A DNA stretch of 64,000 nucleotides. Source: Leptoclinus maculatus (lineage: Eukaryota > Chordata > Actinopteri > Perciformes > Stichaeidae). The stretch is taken from assembly GCA_032191485.1 (NCBI GenBank), contig JAVDOI010000006.1, positions 16,567,088 to 16,631,087 of the forward strand, written 5' to 3'. Under the pieces are notes generated by a model, which was given only the letters and a program-made list of their open reading frames with translations, did not search any database and had not been told where the DNA came from. The position numbers were made by a program, and so were the translations under genes. This document shows, one piece after another, positions 11,650 through 56,839 of the stretch (the stretch's first letter is position 1; each line of letters starts with the position of its first letter).

Positions 11650-11775
11650 CTTATACCCCTCTCGAATTTTCCCAAGATCTCCAATCTTTCTTCTCTTGAC
11701 ATTTTACCAGCAGTTTTGATGTTTGTACTATAATTATGAATTATGTTCATGAAATAAAACAGGATCACATTTATT
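11059..11775 (+). other. tamm41: tamm41 3' UTR (predicted)
   Basis: This runs from the stop codon to the first good poly(A) signal. It contains a (CA)n run at 11621-11647. The end is inferred from AATAAA and the GT-rich sequence after it. Confidence 0.6.
11753..11758 (+). terminator. tamm41: candidate poly(A) signal of tamm41
   Basis: AATAAA about 700 nt after the stop codon, followed by T/GT-rich sequence (attttatgataaaaatgttg). It is the first canonical hexamer downstream. Confidence 0.55.
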
Positions 11776-11779
11776 TTAT

Positions 11780-13030
11780 GATAAAAATGTTGCTCATTAT
11801 GAACAGTTCACCTGTTGTAAGCAGGTCATATTGACAACTGGATGTCCTTGATACTTGCTGTAATGTTATTTAGTTACAAGGGTTGGGATTGATAAACATT
11901 TTAATACAACAGCATCCATGATTGCTTTGTTTTCAGTTGCATGATTTTCTTTTTATATAGTTGAAGTCTCATTACTCAAATATTTTCTCTGCTGATTGTC
12001 ATAATACAAGAGGAGACGGTTTGTGTCACTTTATTTGTTTTTTTCTGTTTTCACTATTGGGCCCTTTAATTAGGATTGCCTGGCTTTACTAACTGAACCG
12101 GCTCAATTCATAAAATATGACGCCTCAGTTTTTAACAAAATAATGTAACTAAAATTATCACACAACATATTAGATACACTCTTGTTTATACTATTCAGGA
12201 GGATTAAGAGCAAACATGACTGAGTAAGTTATTCTAATATTTGTATTACTTTATAGTAAAAAAAATAAAAGTTGTGATATTCATAAGCTTTTTTTCATAT
12301 TTTGATGTTATAGCAGGTAAAGCACAGGTGTAATTAATGACGTTACTAATGTCATTCTATTTAGTGTCAGTTTTGTGGTCCCGGTACTGTGCAATTGGCT
12401 CAGTACATAAGGGGTCTAAATGTAGGTCAAATTCGTTTTGTTTTAATTTTCCCTCTTATAATCTAAACGTTTTTTTTATAAAAAAGAATACATTTGAATG
12501 TCGTCAGTGCTGTCATAAAGATATACTAGTCCTTCACACTGCAGTCAGTAGTGAAATTACCAGTTACTTCCTTGTACTGTCACCTGTTTTTGTTCGCCAC
12601 TACATCATGAGTCACACTTGAAAATGACTTCAGTTACCTCATGAATAATTTAAAGGTAGACTCACAATAACTTGTGTGATTTGTTCTGTATTTCTCTTTT
12701 TCACTGGTAATCTATTGCATGTTTTATAATATCTATGTACTTCAGGACAGTTTTCTGACCACACATACATTTCATTGGCACGATTCAGGTTTCAACATTT
12801 GTGCAATCCACACATAATCCCACCACAACCGAGAAACTGCATTATATACCTGTGTTCCACTATAATGTAATGTATTATAAATACATAAGGCACTTAGAAA
12901 TTACTGTTTAGCTGCATGTATCTTATTACTTAAATGTAAAATCTTGTTAAATGTTTATATGCTGCTTATGAATGCTAAGTAAGGGACTGGTGTCAGTGTA
13001 AACCTTTATACAATATATTTAATATGGACC
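11780..13030. other. intergenic DNA between tamm41 and vgll4
   Basis: AT-rich. No exon, RNA gene or clear repeat was recognised on either strand. Confidence 0.5.
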
Positions 13031-13036
13031 TTTAAT

Positions 13037-13310
13037 CAGTGGCGGGCCATGCATTTTATGCCTGGGCCTTCTACAGTTGAACAGCTACATTGCAGATACA
13101 TGAATCCGTGCATGACGGGACGCTGGTCATTAACGGACAATGCATAGTCAAATCAACGTAACGTAACGATGGCCTACCTCGGACGGTGCTAGCCGCTATT
13201 GGCCTATCTCGAACGATTCCGTCGTAACACACTTTCTTCGGCGATCGCCATCCAAGTGTAAATAATATTAATTCATACATATCAAAGAATCTACGTGTCA
13301 AATTTCATGA
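13037..13310. mobile_element. truncated hAT copy related to the 706-2341 element
   Basis: The left end CAGTGGCGGGCCATGCATTT is nearly identical to the left end at 706. Internal blocks (tgacgggacgctggtcattaac, ggcctacctcgg) also recur there. No matching right end was found, so the copy is incomplete; the right limit is approximate. Confidence 0.6.
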
Positions 13311-13544
13311 ATATATATGGACGTTTACATGTCTAAATACTATAGGAAAGTGACTTTGATGGGAGAAAGCAGAAAGAACACTCGGCGACGCTTGGGCGAC
13401 GGTGGAGTTGTTGAAGCGTGATATCTTATTGTGAAGGACAGAACTACGTTCCCGGATGTGTTGACAGCATTAATGGTAATTTTGGCGAACCTGTAACAAG
13501 CAAATATCCCCGAAAAACCAGCAGCACCCAGTGTTTACAACACT

Positions 13545-13640
13545 GCCGGCCGGCGTTTTCAAAAGCCGGCCGGCGTTTTCAAAAGCCGGCCGGCGTTTTC
13601 AAAAGCCGGCCGGCGTTTTCAAAAGCCGGCCGGCGTTTTT
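13545..13640. repeat. 20-bp CpG-rich minisatellite, about 4.8 copies
   Basis: The unit gccggccggcgttttcaaaa starts at 13545, 13565, 13585, 13605 and 13625. Each unit has the 10-bp palindrome GCCGGCCGGC. The copies are virtually identical, so the array is young or homogenised. Confidence 0.95.
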
Positions 13641-14191
13641 AACCTACAAGTAAGCGTGTCTGTTGAACGTTGTGTGCCTGCGTGTAGTATTTGCTTTGTC
13701 ACCGTCAACACGAGAACATTTTGAGCATAATATGTAGCTAGCTAAGTTAGTATGTTTGCAGTTAGCATCAAGCTACTTTTGTTTCACCAGCAACAACAAC
13801 GCTACTTCCGGTTTGTATTCCTTGAGAATTTAAAGCCTCTTCCTTGAATTAAATGACAAGAAATGTTGAATTTATCACAAGAACTGCACAGATTATGTTT
13901 TTAAGAAATAGTTCCTGCCTTTTATCCCCTAGCTTTGTAAGACAAAACTACATTTTTTCAGTCAGTCAGCCATACTGGAAAATGTTGACATCAACATGTA
14001 ACGTTACGACTTCTGGTTGTATTTTTCAAAATAAAAGATGGGATTTTCCAAACTGACAAGAAAATACATTTGTTTACTTTTGAGTATTCCCATCAGTTCT
14101 ACTAATTCTGCTGCACCACATTTTGGAGGCAGATCTATTTTTTACTATTCAATTTATATGACTTATTTGAATATGATGCTTTATTATGAAC

Positions 14192-14514
14192 AGTGGTGGA
14201 AAATAAATATGTAGCCCATGTTTACTCACGCATTTTTAAGTACCTGTACTTTATTATTTACATTTTGAGGGTTAGGGAAAGCCTACAACAGTACGTGTAT
14301 AAGCACGGGTTCTTAAAATGACCTCCACCACAGAGAGCTGCAACTGTAAAAAGCTGGTTTACAGTTAAATGGCAATTCATCTCTAAAAAAATATAAATTT
14401 ATAGTAGTCTATATCTTGCTCATAAAACGTCTGAATGCAGGACTTGTAATAGGCTATTTTTACACTGTGGTACTGCTGCTTATAGCTAACTATCTGACCA
14501 CTTCTTCCACCACT
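14192..14514. mobile_element. MITE with AGTGGTGGAA terminal inverted repeats
   Basis: The left end is AGTGGTGGAAAATAAA and the right end is TTCTTCCACCACT. Internal text (tacctgtactttattattta, ctatttttacactgtggtac) matches a very common teleost MITE. Flanking direct repeats are atgaac at 14186-14191 and 14515-14520. No coding capacity. Confidence 0.8.
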
Positions 14515-14914
14515 ATGAACTACTCTACCCAGCAGTTTATAGAGTTAAAGCAGTTAGCTCCCACTCAACAAGCTAGCTACAACATCAAATAGAGCTTTAA
14601 ACGATGTACATATGTAATAATGATTAGATGATATCATATTGATGGCTTAACATTCACGTGGTCTATCTGGCTGTATAATTAATAGGTTTAACAACTAATG
14701 GGGTCACACATTCACATTACACATTAAGTTGAGGGTTAACTGCCTTGCACAAAGGCACTTATAAAGTAGCCGTTGAGTGCGGGAGCTCTCCTTAATCACC
14801 TACTAAACGTTTCACCAGCTCGGAGTAGTAAAGCCTGTGACAGCAGCCCTGACTCTCAGAAGGATGTGATGCAATGGGCCATTATCATAATATATGCTGA
14901 GATCATCGCTTCGG

Positions 14915-15209
14915 TTCTCCACCAATCAGCGCGCTTCACTTTCACCACCTGCTAGGAACTGAATTCCATCATTCCAGGCATTCCTGCCCTCCTCCCTCCT
15001 CCTTCTCCTCCTCCTCCTCCTCTTCCTCGTTTAGCCTACAACCAAGTTTGTCCCGACAGCTCTGCTACTATTGTGTTGCCTCGTATGCGGCACCGTTTAA
15101 CCGCGGCTTCTGTTTTGCGTCTCTGTGGGATATACTCTATATCTTGTTTTTGTTTTTTTCTGTGTGGATATTATCATACTGGAGGACACCAAGGTGGCGC
15201 TTGAAGGAG
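14915..15209 (+). promoter_or_regulatory. vgll4: candidate upstream vgll4 promoter and noncoding first exon
   Basis: CCAAT box at 14922-14926 within accaatcagcgcgc. Two TEAD/MCAT-type heptamers follow (CATTCCA 14970-14976, CATTCCT 14979-14985), then a CTC-rich tract, then a moderately CpG-containing stretch ending in gaaggag|gtatgtg (donor at 15210). This fits a noncoding leader exon spliced to exon 1a at 16938. The exon start is not defined and the assignment is inference; transcript data would decide it. Confidence 0.4.
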
Positions 15210-15689
15210 GTATGTGCTGCTAAACACGAAGTTGTTTCTGACTGACATTGTTTCGCGTTTGTAGGATGAGAGTGCGCTCTTTTTTTCCCTCCCCCTGAGA
15301 GTCAGTTGTTGCGAAATAGTCCGCATGTAAACGAAAGGCAGCGATGTAAACACGCGCATACGACCGCACTGAAGTAGTAACATCCGCGTCGTTATATGAG
15401 ATTTCATTCACGATCGTGAAGCGGCACTGGTGGCGGCTTCACACGTCCCAAACTTTCTCACGTCTGGAGATCCGCTCAAGCCCCACGCTTTCCTCCTAGT
15501 TTGGGGACATTTAGTTGTGCTACTACTGCGAGTGTGGTGGAAAGAAGTGAAACATAATCACTTTTATTTAAGTAGCAATGTGTTTCTTTCGTATTTTGCC
15601 TGGATACCTCTTAAACGGCAGACGAGGAAGAACTGAGTCACGCTGATATAAATACACCACTGGTGAGAATAAAAGTGGACGCACTTGCC

Positions 15690-15696
<7 letters not shown>

Positions 15697-15723
<27 letters not shown>
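15697..15723. repeat. (ACT)n trinucleotide run
   Basis: An imperfect ACC/ACT run continuing into cta units, in the presumed vgll4 5' intron. Confidence 0.85.
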
Positions 15724-16128
15724 ATAATAGTAATCGGTTTCATTGTTGCCCGAGTTGGTTCCAAAAAGCGTGTCGCTGTTCTTCACGCGCACCACGTACA
15801 CAATGTTGTGTTGTGACGAGCGAAAGGACAACAAACCTGACATGTTTGCAGTTTGGTCTGAAGATTCAGGAAGTGTTTTTTTTAATGATAATCGTCCTTA
15901 AATCGCTGTTTTCCTCGAGGAATGAGGAGAAATGAGGGAACGGTATCTCAGGAATGCAGAAAGAGGGAAGAGAAGCGAGCTGGAGAGTTTTTCTTTTTCT
16001 CCACAAATACCTCACATAGTAAAGCCACACTGAAGGCTCCATACTGGAGGACAAAAACCCCCAAAATGCTCTGTAGTCAAAATATCACAGGAAGGTCACA
16101 ATTAATACAGCAAACTAGAGGACAATAA

Positions 16129-16290
16129 CAGTGAAGAAGTATTCCTAACATTTTTTGAAAGAACAACCCTGCAAGTTAAAAATACTACAATACAAGTTAA
16201 AGTACAAGAAGTATTATTGGCAAAGTGCAATAGGTATCAAAAGTACTCGTTCAGAATGGCCCCTACTACACTCTTATTGATTAATTGTAA
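16129..16290. repeat. partial MITE copy, same family as 14192-14514
   Basis: Blocks such as gtatcaaaagtactcgttca, gaatggcccc and agtgaagaagtattcctaac are degenerate versions of the common teleost 'aagtaaaagtactc' repeat, in the opposite orientation to the copy at 14192. Confidence 0.5.
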
Positions 16291-16890
16291 AAATAATTGT
16301 TATTTGTGGCCCTCATATAATATCCAATATTTGTAAATCTAAATCAAGGAAGACTGTATTCTGCTGAGACAAAGTTCCTTTTTAGCTGCTTGCATTAAGA
16401 AGACGACATTAAACACTGATGCACCGAAAAGTTTGGCATATATTCAACTTTTATTTCCAGACACACGAATCCATATTGCTACAAAATACAACAACAACAA
16501 TGCAATACGCCAAAGTCACTCGGGGTTAAAAAACATACAGACGTTTGTTCCAATGTTTCCAAAAACAAGAAGAATACTTGTGTCACTCTGTGTTGGCTCA
16601 GTTAAGGCCTTTATGATTACATTTTCTGATTACATTTCATGTAGTGTATAAATGTATAAATGTTTTACATTTTTAATATAACTACGCTATTGATGAAAGT
16701 CTCATTTTGGTGTCCGTACCAAAACTCGAGTTCTGGTGTTGGCAGATTTCAAATGTTACCGCTTTATGGGAACAATAGTGATGTCCTTTGCGTTTGTGTT
16801 GACAGAGCTGTGGAGCTCTGAATGACTTGGCATCTATCAAATATTAACTTAGCTGTTGTATTAAATGCCGCTCTCATGCTCAGCACAGTG

Positions 16891-16912
16891 CCCCCCCCCC
16901 CCCCCCCCCCCC
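16891..16912. repeat. (C)22 homopolymer at the exon 1a acceptor
   Basis: 22 consecutive C, a T, then six more C. It forms the pyrimidine tract of the exon 1a 3' splice site. Confidence 0.95.
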
Positions 16913-16947
16913 TCCCCCCACATCCTCTGTCCCACAGGCGTCCAAGC

Positions 16948-49897
<32,950 letters not shown>

Positions 49898-52800
49898 AGG
49901 AAGAAGGGTTTAAGAGGGGATCGCCCCTCTTTCCCCCGGCCCCTCCCAATCATCCCGGCTCTAACACACACTTTGGTCTATCACCAGCATCCCAGAGGGA
50001 ATTGCCTGCATGCTGGTCTGCTAAAAACATGTAAAACCCTGAAGCCTGTTCTCTCTCTCGCTCTCTCTCTCTCTCTGTCTCTGTCTCTCACTCTGTGCAC
50101 TCACAGAGGACCAACGAAGCAATAACGACATGGTCGTTCCCCCCCCCCCCCCCCATGTGTCCTCTGGTATGGTAATACCAGACAATAATCAGTAATGAGC
50201 GATGAGGGTTCGACTTTTGAGACTCAATAATTCATCATCCCTGCATGTCAAGCTTGGAGCTGAGCACCGGGTCTGTAGTTATATGTACATAAAGAGAGAG
50301 AGGAAAAGGTGGTATTTTAATTATTAATTTTCTTCTTTTTTTTGGTTTGTTTCTTTAACAGTAGTTTTGTGTCCTGCTTTTGCATTATGAGATGTCCGAT
50401 ATTTGAAAGAAAAGATAAGTGAGAAACACTTTGGAGAAAATCATCACAAACCACCTGACTGTGCTACCAAAGAAACCTCCGACACAGATGTTTATCAGTG
50501 CCCACCTCCGAAAGAAAACAACGAAAAACCACCTTGTAATCCCCCTCTGTTTGTATCTCCCTTCTTTCTCTCACCTTCCTTCTCGCTCCTGTGTACGTGT
50601 GCTGGTGGTTGTATTACTGTACGTGTACACTTGGTGTGATCTGCACTGCTGTCGTAGAGGTTAAAGGGTGGCATGTCAACATTGTAATCTGGCACTGCCC
50701 ACACTGGGGCTGATGCAGCTGATTTTGACCCAGCTTTAGTTGGAACTTCTATTAGATCCCATTAACTGTAATGTCAAATCTACCAGAAAACTACAAGCCA
50801 CATTACTATGCATTATTTTGGAAAAATGGAAAAATCATACCAGTAAAAAAAAAACTAAATGTTCGAGATGTGCTGAGTAACACAGATTTGGAAGCCATGT
50901 GTTCCGGTATACAGTGGATTCTGTCACATCACTGCATGTTGGTTAGTGCAGCTGTCAACGACAAACTGCCACCGTCGGCTCTAAACTACTTAAATGTTGC
51001 ATTTCATTGTACAACCACAGTCGGTGTTATCAGATCAGCCCCCTGTGGTGTCAATAGACATCACGGCCATTATGAGAAGAGATGAGCGCTGAACACACAG
51101 CTGCACGACCTGCAGTGTGTCGCTGAACAATGTGCTTTGATGTCTCTCACAGGATTAACTGCTGACAGCGATGAGAGGAGAGATGACGCTGCATGTCACT
51201 TTGTGGTTGGGGGGGGGGGGGGGAAAGGTCTGGTTTCTGGACCGGGGGGGGGGGGAGGAGAAGATCATTCAGATCTGTCGTGTCTCTTTGAACACAGGTG
51301 TTGTAATTATATTTGGCTTACACCCCGCTACCCCTCCCCCTCTCCCACACTGTGGTTTGGTAGATTTCTATATGGCTGAAGGGTAAACTAATGCTTTTAC
51401 AGATGCATGTGTTTTTTGTTGTGTGTGTTTTTATTTTTTTTTAATAGCTGGTATCTATTAATGTTTTTAAGCAGCATTTCAATCTTAACTACTTTTCCAT
51501 TTGGACGTTAGTTGTTACTTTTTTCGTTGTCAGTAACAGACATAGACACTATACACTCACTGCTGGGTCAGTTGTACTCCGTATTATTATTATTATTATT
51601 ATTACAATTTTGTATTTTTGTTTTCCATTAATATCGGTATGGTAACAGACTATAGTGGGACAGCCTCCGGACAGGCTCTGTTTAACAATGAGAGCTGCGT
51701 TTCTCCAAACCATCTCGGCACGGTGAGCGATGAGCAGAGCAGCGGTCGCTTCAGTGTCCGGGTGGCTCCGGGACAACGCAGCCGGTAACGGTTTTCTTAA
51801 GATGTTGATTCATCGGTGGTACAGGATGCTACAACCTTCAGCACGACCAAGCTGGGACGTCAACGCGGCAAAGATTAGTCGACAGGGCCTTGTTTTCCTT
51901 AAAAGCATCTCAAGTGGTCTTTATTCTTATGAGTCTTCTTAAAATAACCATCTTGGCACCAGCCGTAACACACATTCTTAACCCCCCCCCAACAAGTATG
52001 CTGTGATGCTTTTGAGAAACACGGTGTTGTTCATGGTAAGAGCTGGTGTTGTTTGAGAGATTGTTGATAATTGAGGGTTATCTCAACTTGTGTGATGTCA
52101 CGGCTCTCTCAACCTTCATCAGTTGACGTTTTGTGTCCTGACTTGGTGTCCAGACTTTTTTTTTTTTTTTTTGTACTTCAATGCTTTCTTTTGTGAACAA
52201 CATTGTATTGTTGCTGCAGTTAAGCTTGACTGCTACAGTCTGAGAACATGTTAAAGAGCCTGCGCCAAGGTGGCATACATTCCTCCTATAGGGAACTTTG
52301 TACAGGCCTCTCACACTCTCAGTATCAACAGACGGCACTAATAACCAGTCGGGGCTCACTGTCCCAGAGGTCCCTGCTAACGGGGGTTTTGTGTCTTTTC
52401 CGGAATTACAAGGTGTCCCTTTTGCTTTTCTTTGCATCACGCAAACTGGCCATAAATTCATACCATATGATTAAGGGGGGAAAACAGTTATGCTATAAAT
52501 ACTTGCATTTGAAAGGACATTGGGAGCATAGAATTCAGAGAACTGTAACAGTGATGCGAGTCGTTCTGTATCTACAATACAGAATGACTTAACGTCTGAA
52601 AGGTGAAAAGGTTCATGTTTAGTTTGTGATGGACGTACTCACACCTGATACAAATGACCTAAACCAGAGTCCTTTAAATGGAACGCAGTCCGTGTTCTAG
52701 AACGTCCACACATTCCATCCTCATCTGAACACACGCGACGGAACCAGAACTGTGAAAGTTCTAGAATTTTCAGATACACAAAACGTTTTTTTTTCAATCA

Positions 52801-54048
52801 AAACACAACTGCCAGTGAATTAATTCCCAGAACGAACAAGTACTCTCAGTTTCAATGTGCTTTCTGTGAAAGGTTCAGAGTGGTTTGAATGGTGATTCTC
52901 AGCGGGCAGGTTCGGGGGAGCAGAGCCTCAGGAGCTGAGCTTCTGTAAGCTAGACCTAAGCTGGGAGACTTTGAGCTGAACGTCTATTGGCAGTGCCCCC
53001 CCCTCCCCCTCTCTCAGATTCAGTTTGATGTAATAAGCAAAAAACAAACAAACGGGGGAAAAGGGCTCAGTGTCCAGAGGATTTAGTTATTCTTCTTCTT
53101 TCTCATCATTTCACTACCACCCTGTAGGTAGGCGGCTCTCTTTCTGCTTCGGCAAACACTCCCTACACCCTGTAGGGAAATCACTTCAAATAAAAAAAAA
53201 AAAAATACTTTTTTATAATAAGTAACTATAAGACCATCATTACGCTGTGCGTAACGAATGTACAGAGAAAAAAAAATCGTAGGTATTTTTTTTGAGGAGC
53301 AATTAATTTGTTAATGATATGTAGCTATTTAATTGTTGTTTTTCCCCTGTCCTTATATTGTAATCATTGCATTTTCTTTTTTGTGAAAAAAAAAAAAAGT
53401 TGATCTTTTTTGTTTATAGTTTGTCTTGTCAGAGTAAAGGTTCAAGTGCAGGAACACAGTACACGTATGAAACCACAGTAAGCCACTGGTGTGTTGGTGA
53501 CAATCGCTACTTCCATTGGTCCCCAGTGTTCCGCTATCATTTAACTCGTCTTTGTGTCGCTTGTGAGACATCTGAACAAAAGGAGGTTGTCCTTTCACAG
53601 ACCTCTGGAGCAAGTAGCAAAGGTTTGCATTAGTGGAACAAAAATCATTTCGCCACTAGCCCAGTGAGTCCTGCCAGCCTTTCCCCAGATCATTTTCATT
53701 ACAAATAGAATAAAAACCAACATCAGTCGTGGGCTAGCAGGCAGGTAAACGTCCCACCACCGCTTGTAAGATTTCTAAAAGATTGGTTTTGAAGGTCTTT
53801 TGATGACTGTTCTTGGTCTACAGATGGGAACTGAACTACAAGTAGAACCATCAGTCCGTTTGAAAACACACAGCACCAAAGCTGAACGGATTAAAAACCT
53901 GACGGCATTTTTCCGTGCTCAAGTTCATCTGCTTCCTCTCCGTTATCAGTCGGTGAGGCCGAGATCAAAGCAGTAAAACCAGCTTTGTGTCGTCGCCCTT
54001 GTATCTGATGCAGCTGTTCCCATCTGTGGAGGCCATTTTTGCATCTGT

Positions 54049-54054
54049 AATAAA
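54049..54054 (+). terminator. vgll4: alternative poly(A) signal of vgll4
   Basis: AATAAA within ctgtaataaagtaaac; followed by a GT-containing stretch. Confidence 0.4.
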
Positions 54055-54283
54055 GTAAACATGAAACTTGTGCAGATGAATCGAAGAGGAGTTGGTCTTT
54101 ACTCTGACTGTATCTCATTTTCCAGGTCCTTTTTTGAAGTGGAAGTAGCATGTACTTAGTGGTAGTAATACTCTGAACTGTTAAAAGAAATTGTATCAAA
54201 ACAGTCAATTTGTGGCTCTGTGTCTCCTACTAAAAAGGTTTTGGCAGGCCACCTTTTTTGTACGTAAAGTAGCCTTGATGAAC

Positions 54284-54289
54284 AATAAA
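54284..54289 (+). terminator. vgll4: main candidate poly(A) signal of vgll4
   Basis: AATAAA in aacaataaagtgcttttaaa followed within 50 bp by GT-rich sequence (ctgtgttggtgtgttctggt). This is a textbook cleavage and polyadenylation arrangement. Confidence 0.7.
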
Positions 54290-54494
54290 GTGCTTTTAAA
54301 CCACTGTCTGACTGCGTGGGCCTCTGTTACTGTGTTGGTGTGTTCTGGTTAAGACGGAGATGCTTGGAATGGAATGGGTTTTGGGAAGATGCAGAGACAT
54401 TAAGTGTATGAAAGGATGTGCTGGATCCACATAAACCACTGTATTCAAGGCAATACAAAGCTCACACATGTAAAAAGAATTAACAAAGAGACAT

Positions 54495-54500
54495 TTTATT
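54495..54500 (-). terminator. atg7: candidate poly(A) signal of atg7
   Basis: tttatt on the + strand is AATAAA on the minus strand, about 1.1 kb after the atg7 stop codon and about 205 bp from the vgll4 signal that faces it. Confidence 0.5.
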
Positions 54501-55602
54501 CCAGTCTTTGGTTAAATACTTACAGAAGAGTAAAAGCGTGACCAAAACAGCTGAGAATAGCCAGAATGATTAATTTTGATTTAATCTCGAATCCTTTAAT
54601 TAATCTCAGATCGCTTTTTTTCACACCACATTCATAGTCTTCCATAAATATCCAAGCAGCTGTTGAAATGTACATTTCATTACACTGACACTATTGTACA
54701 TTAGTTCAGACAAATAGCACAGGGCAGAGTAAGAAAAGCAACATGAATTAAACAAACAAGTGCATGCTCTGACACAAACCAACCATAAAGACCTTCAGTT
54801 TGTCCATAAGGCTCTTTTTAGATTAAACCGTGCAGTTGCAGGCTCAAGGCTTGTTTACAGTAACAGTCAATCGTTTCCATATCGGAGGCCACAGGAACAT
54901 CTGTGTGCCCGTTTCATACTTTCAAATCAACAAAGCTGCTTTTAGCATTAAATGTACTGAACGCATCACAGTCGCCAGTAAACAGAACGGGAGATGGATG
55001 GATTTGCTGAGTTGTCGACTTGTGTTTTTGTCATTTCCTAATTTATCTGCAGCACACTGAATGAGCGGGCAGATGTAAGTTAGTCAACGTCTTGCCAAAG
55101 GACTCAGCAAACCCATTACATGTGTTGGTGGAGAGACTGTGGGAGGGATTGAACCTGTGACCATTCAGTGAGGCCTTTATCCAGACAGAAATCCACTGTT
55201 TTGTGACCCCGAACAATGAGCCAAATGTGACTGATTACACATCATGAGGTCATGGGAAGAGGTACATTAAATACAACAGCTTCATACGCACAATGTGGAA
55301 AATCAACAATCAACTGTTTCTAACTTTACTGTGAAAAACGGAATATTTGGGCAGTAAAATAAATCTGATTGTTATTATTACTATATTATTACTATTACTG
55401 GTTTGTTCTGAAGACGTCTTTGTAATGTGGTTGGTTTTGATTACTTGAGTTGTACGTGTGTGTGTGTCTACTGTCGCCTGCAAAGCCCTGAACTCCTGTG
55501 ATACCAACATGTGACTCCCTAAAAACACCAAACCAAAACAGAAACAGAAGGGTTGCAGTGTTCAGTCCTTCAGAGGCTCGAGGGTATCTTCCTCCCAGTC
55601 CT
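54501..55602 (-). other. atg7: atg7 3' UTR (predicted)
   Basis: This is the minus-strand stretch between the atg7 stop codon and its candidate poly(A) signal. It shows no recognisable reading frame. Its extent is inferred. Confidence 0.5.
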
Positions 55603-55635
55603 TCAGATGCTCTCATCATCGCTCAGATCCCAAAT
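55603..55635 (-). CDS. atg7: ATG7, last coding exon (partial gene)
   Basis: ATG7 is the E1-like enzyme that activates ATG12 and the ATG8/LC3 family in autophagosome formation. Only the final exon is in the window. Read on the minus strand, an acceptor ttctcattag at 55636-55645 with a strong pyrimidine tract is followed by ten codons, IWDLSDDESI, and TGA at 55605-55603. Human ATG7 ends IWDMSDDETI, so eight of ten residues agree, and the exon boundary before the isoleucine gives a clean phase-0 start. The position and orientation next to vgll4 match the human gene order. No other atg7 exon was found up to 64000, so the preceding intron is at least 8.3 kb. Confidence 0.88.
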   Translation of the reverse strand: MWDLSDDESI

Positions 55636-56493
55636 CTAATGAGAAAAAGAAGCAACAGAAAAAGAAACAATTAACACGGAAGTCATTATTTTGTCTACCA
55701 AACAGTGTCCGACTAAACAGTCCTAACTCAAGGTCCAGTTTAGCTGCGTGTTACAGCCTTCGGTGGAGTTTTCTCGGTTGAGAATGTGAGCAAGTGGACC
55801 TTAAAGGTGCCCTGTGTGAATGTAAACAAATGTCACGTTTACGTTCAGTGTTTCTCACCACGACACATGAATGTGTCCTTGAGCTCGATTAAGCGTGTTG
55901 AGAGTATTTCCTTCCCCATAAAGCATCTGCAAAGCCACTTTTTTAAATGCGTTAAAACATGCCTCGTTTCTTCTAGCATGCCGTCTTCTTCACTGACTTT
56001 GCAGCACTGCTTTGCGCATTACTGCCACAAACTGTCCATCAGTGGAATAGCATGAAACTGCAGTTATGTCCCGTGTTCCTGCACAATACAAACCGAATGG
56101 GCTCGGAAAAAAACACAGGTCCATAGCGCTAGTGTTCTGTCAAAAAGATTATCTTGTCAAACTACTACTTTAAGGTCAAGAATGAACTTAAAGTCATGCC
56201 TAATGTCCAGGTCTCATATATGCAGTGTACTGATGCATGAAGGATGCATGTAAACATACATTGAGTAACCAGAACTACACAGTAAAAAACCCCGGTACAC
56301 TGTAATCCAATCCAATGCAGAGCCACTGATTCAGGTCAAAGGGTGTGAACCACAGAGTAACTGCACTCATTTGATACACTTCTACTAATAGGCACCAATG
56401 TTTTCATCCAATTGTATAACAGCTTTGACAATAATTACTCACAATCACTGCTAAGAAGTTGCTTACCAGGAAGTGGACAGCAGCATGTGTGTG

Positions 56494-56655
<162 letters not shown>

Positions 56656-56770
56656 CCTCCTTTTCACTACTGCGTCAGTAAACAACAGCGGCCTTCTCAT
56701 GGCAGCAGATTCCTCACATTCTCTCACTGTGAGACGTAATTCACATACCTCTAACACTGTCTGGAATGTA

Positions 56771-56795
56771 CACACACACATGGCTCTGAGTGTGT

Positions 56796-56834
<39 letters not shown>
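56771..56834. repeat. (CA)n with inverted GT segment
   Basis: A short CA run (56771-56780), then a GT run (56791-56797) and a longer CA run (56798-56834). The arrangement can form a small hairpin. Confidence 0.85.

Positions 56835-56839
<5 letters not shown>

Larger units (their letters stand above)
49898..54310 (+). other. vgll4: vgll4 3' UTR (predicted, about 4.4 kb)
   Basis: It runs from the stop codon to the poly(A) signal at 54284. It contains C16 (50139-50154), G15 (51209-51223), G12 (51244-51255), an ATT run (51583-51604) and T-rich tracts. No frame resembling a gene was found. An earlier AATAAA at 54049-54054 could give a slightly shorter transcript. Confidence 0.6.

Noticed and set aside
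50206..50220. GGTTCGACTTT as a possible tRNA B box
   Set aside because: No matching A box or cloverleaf could be built upstream.
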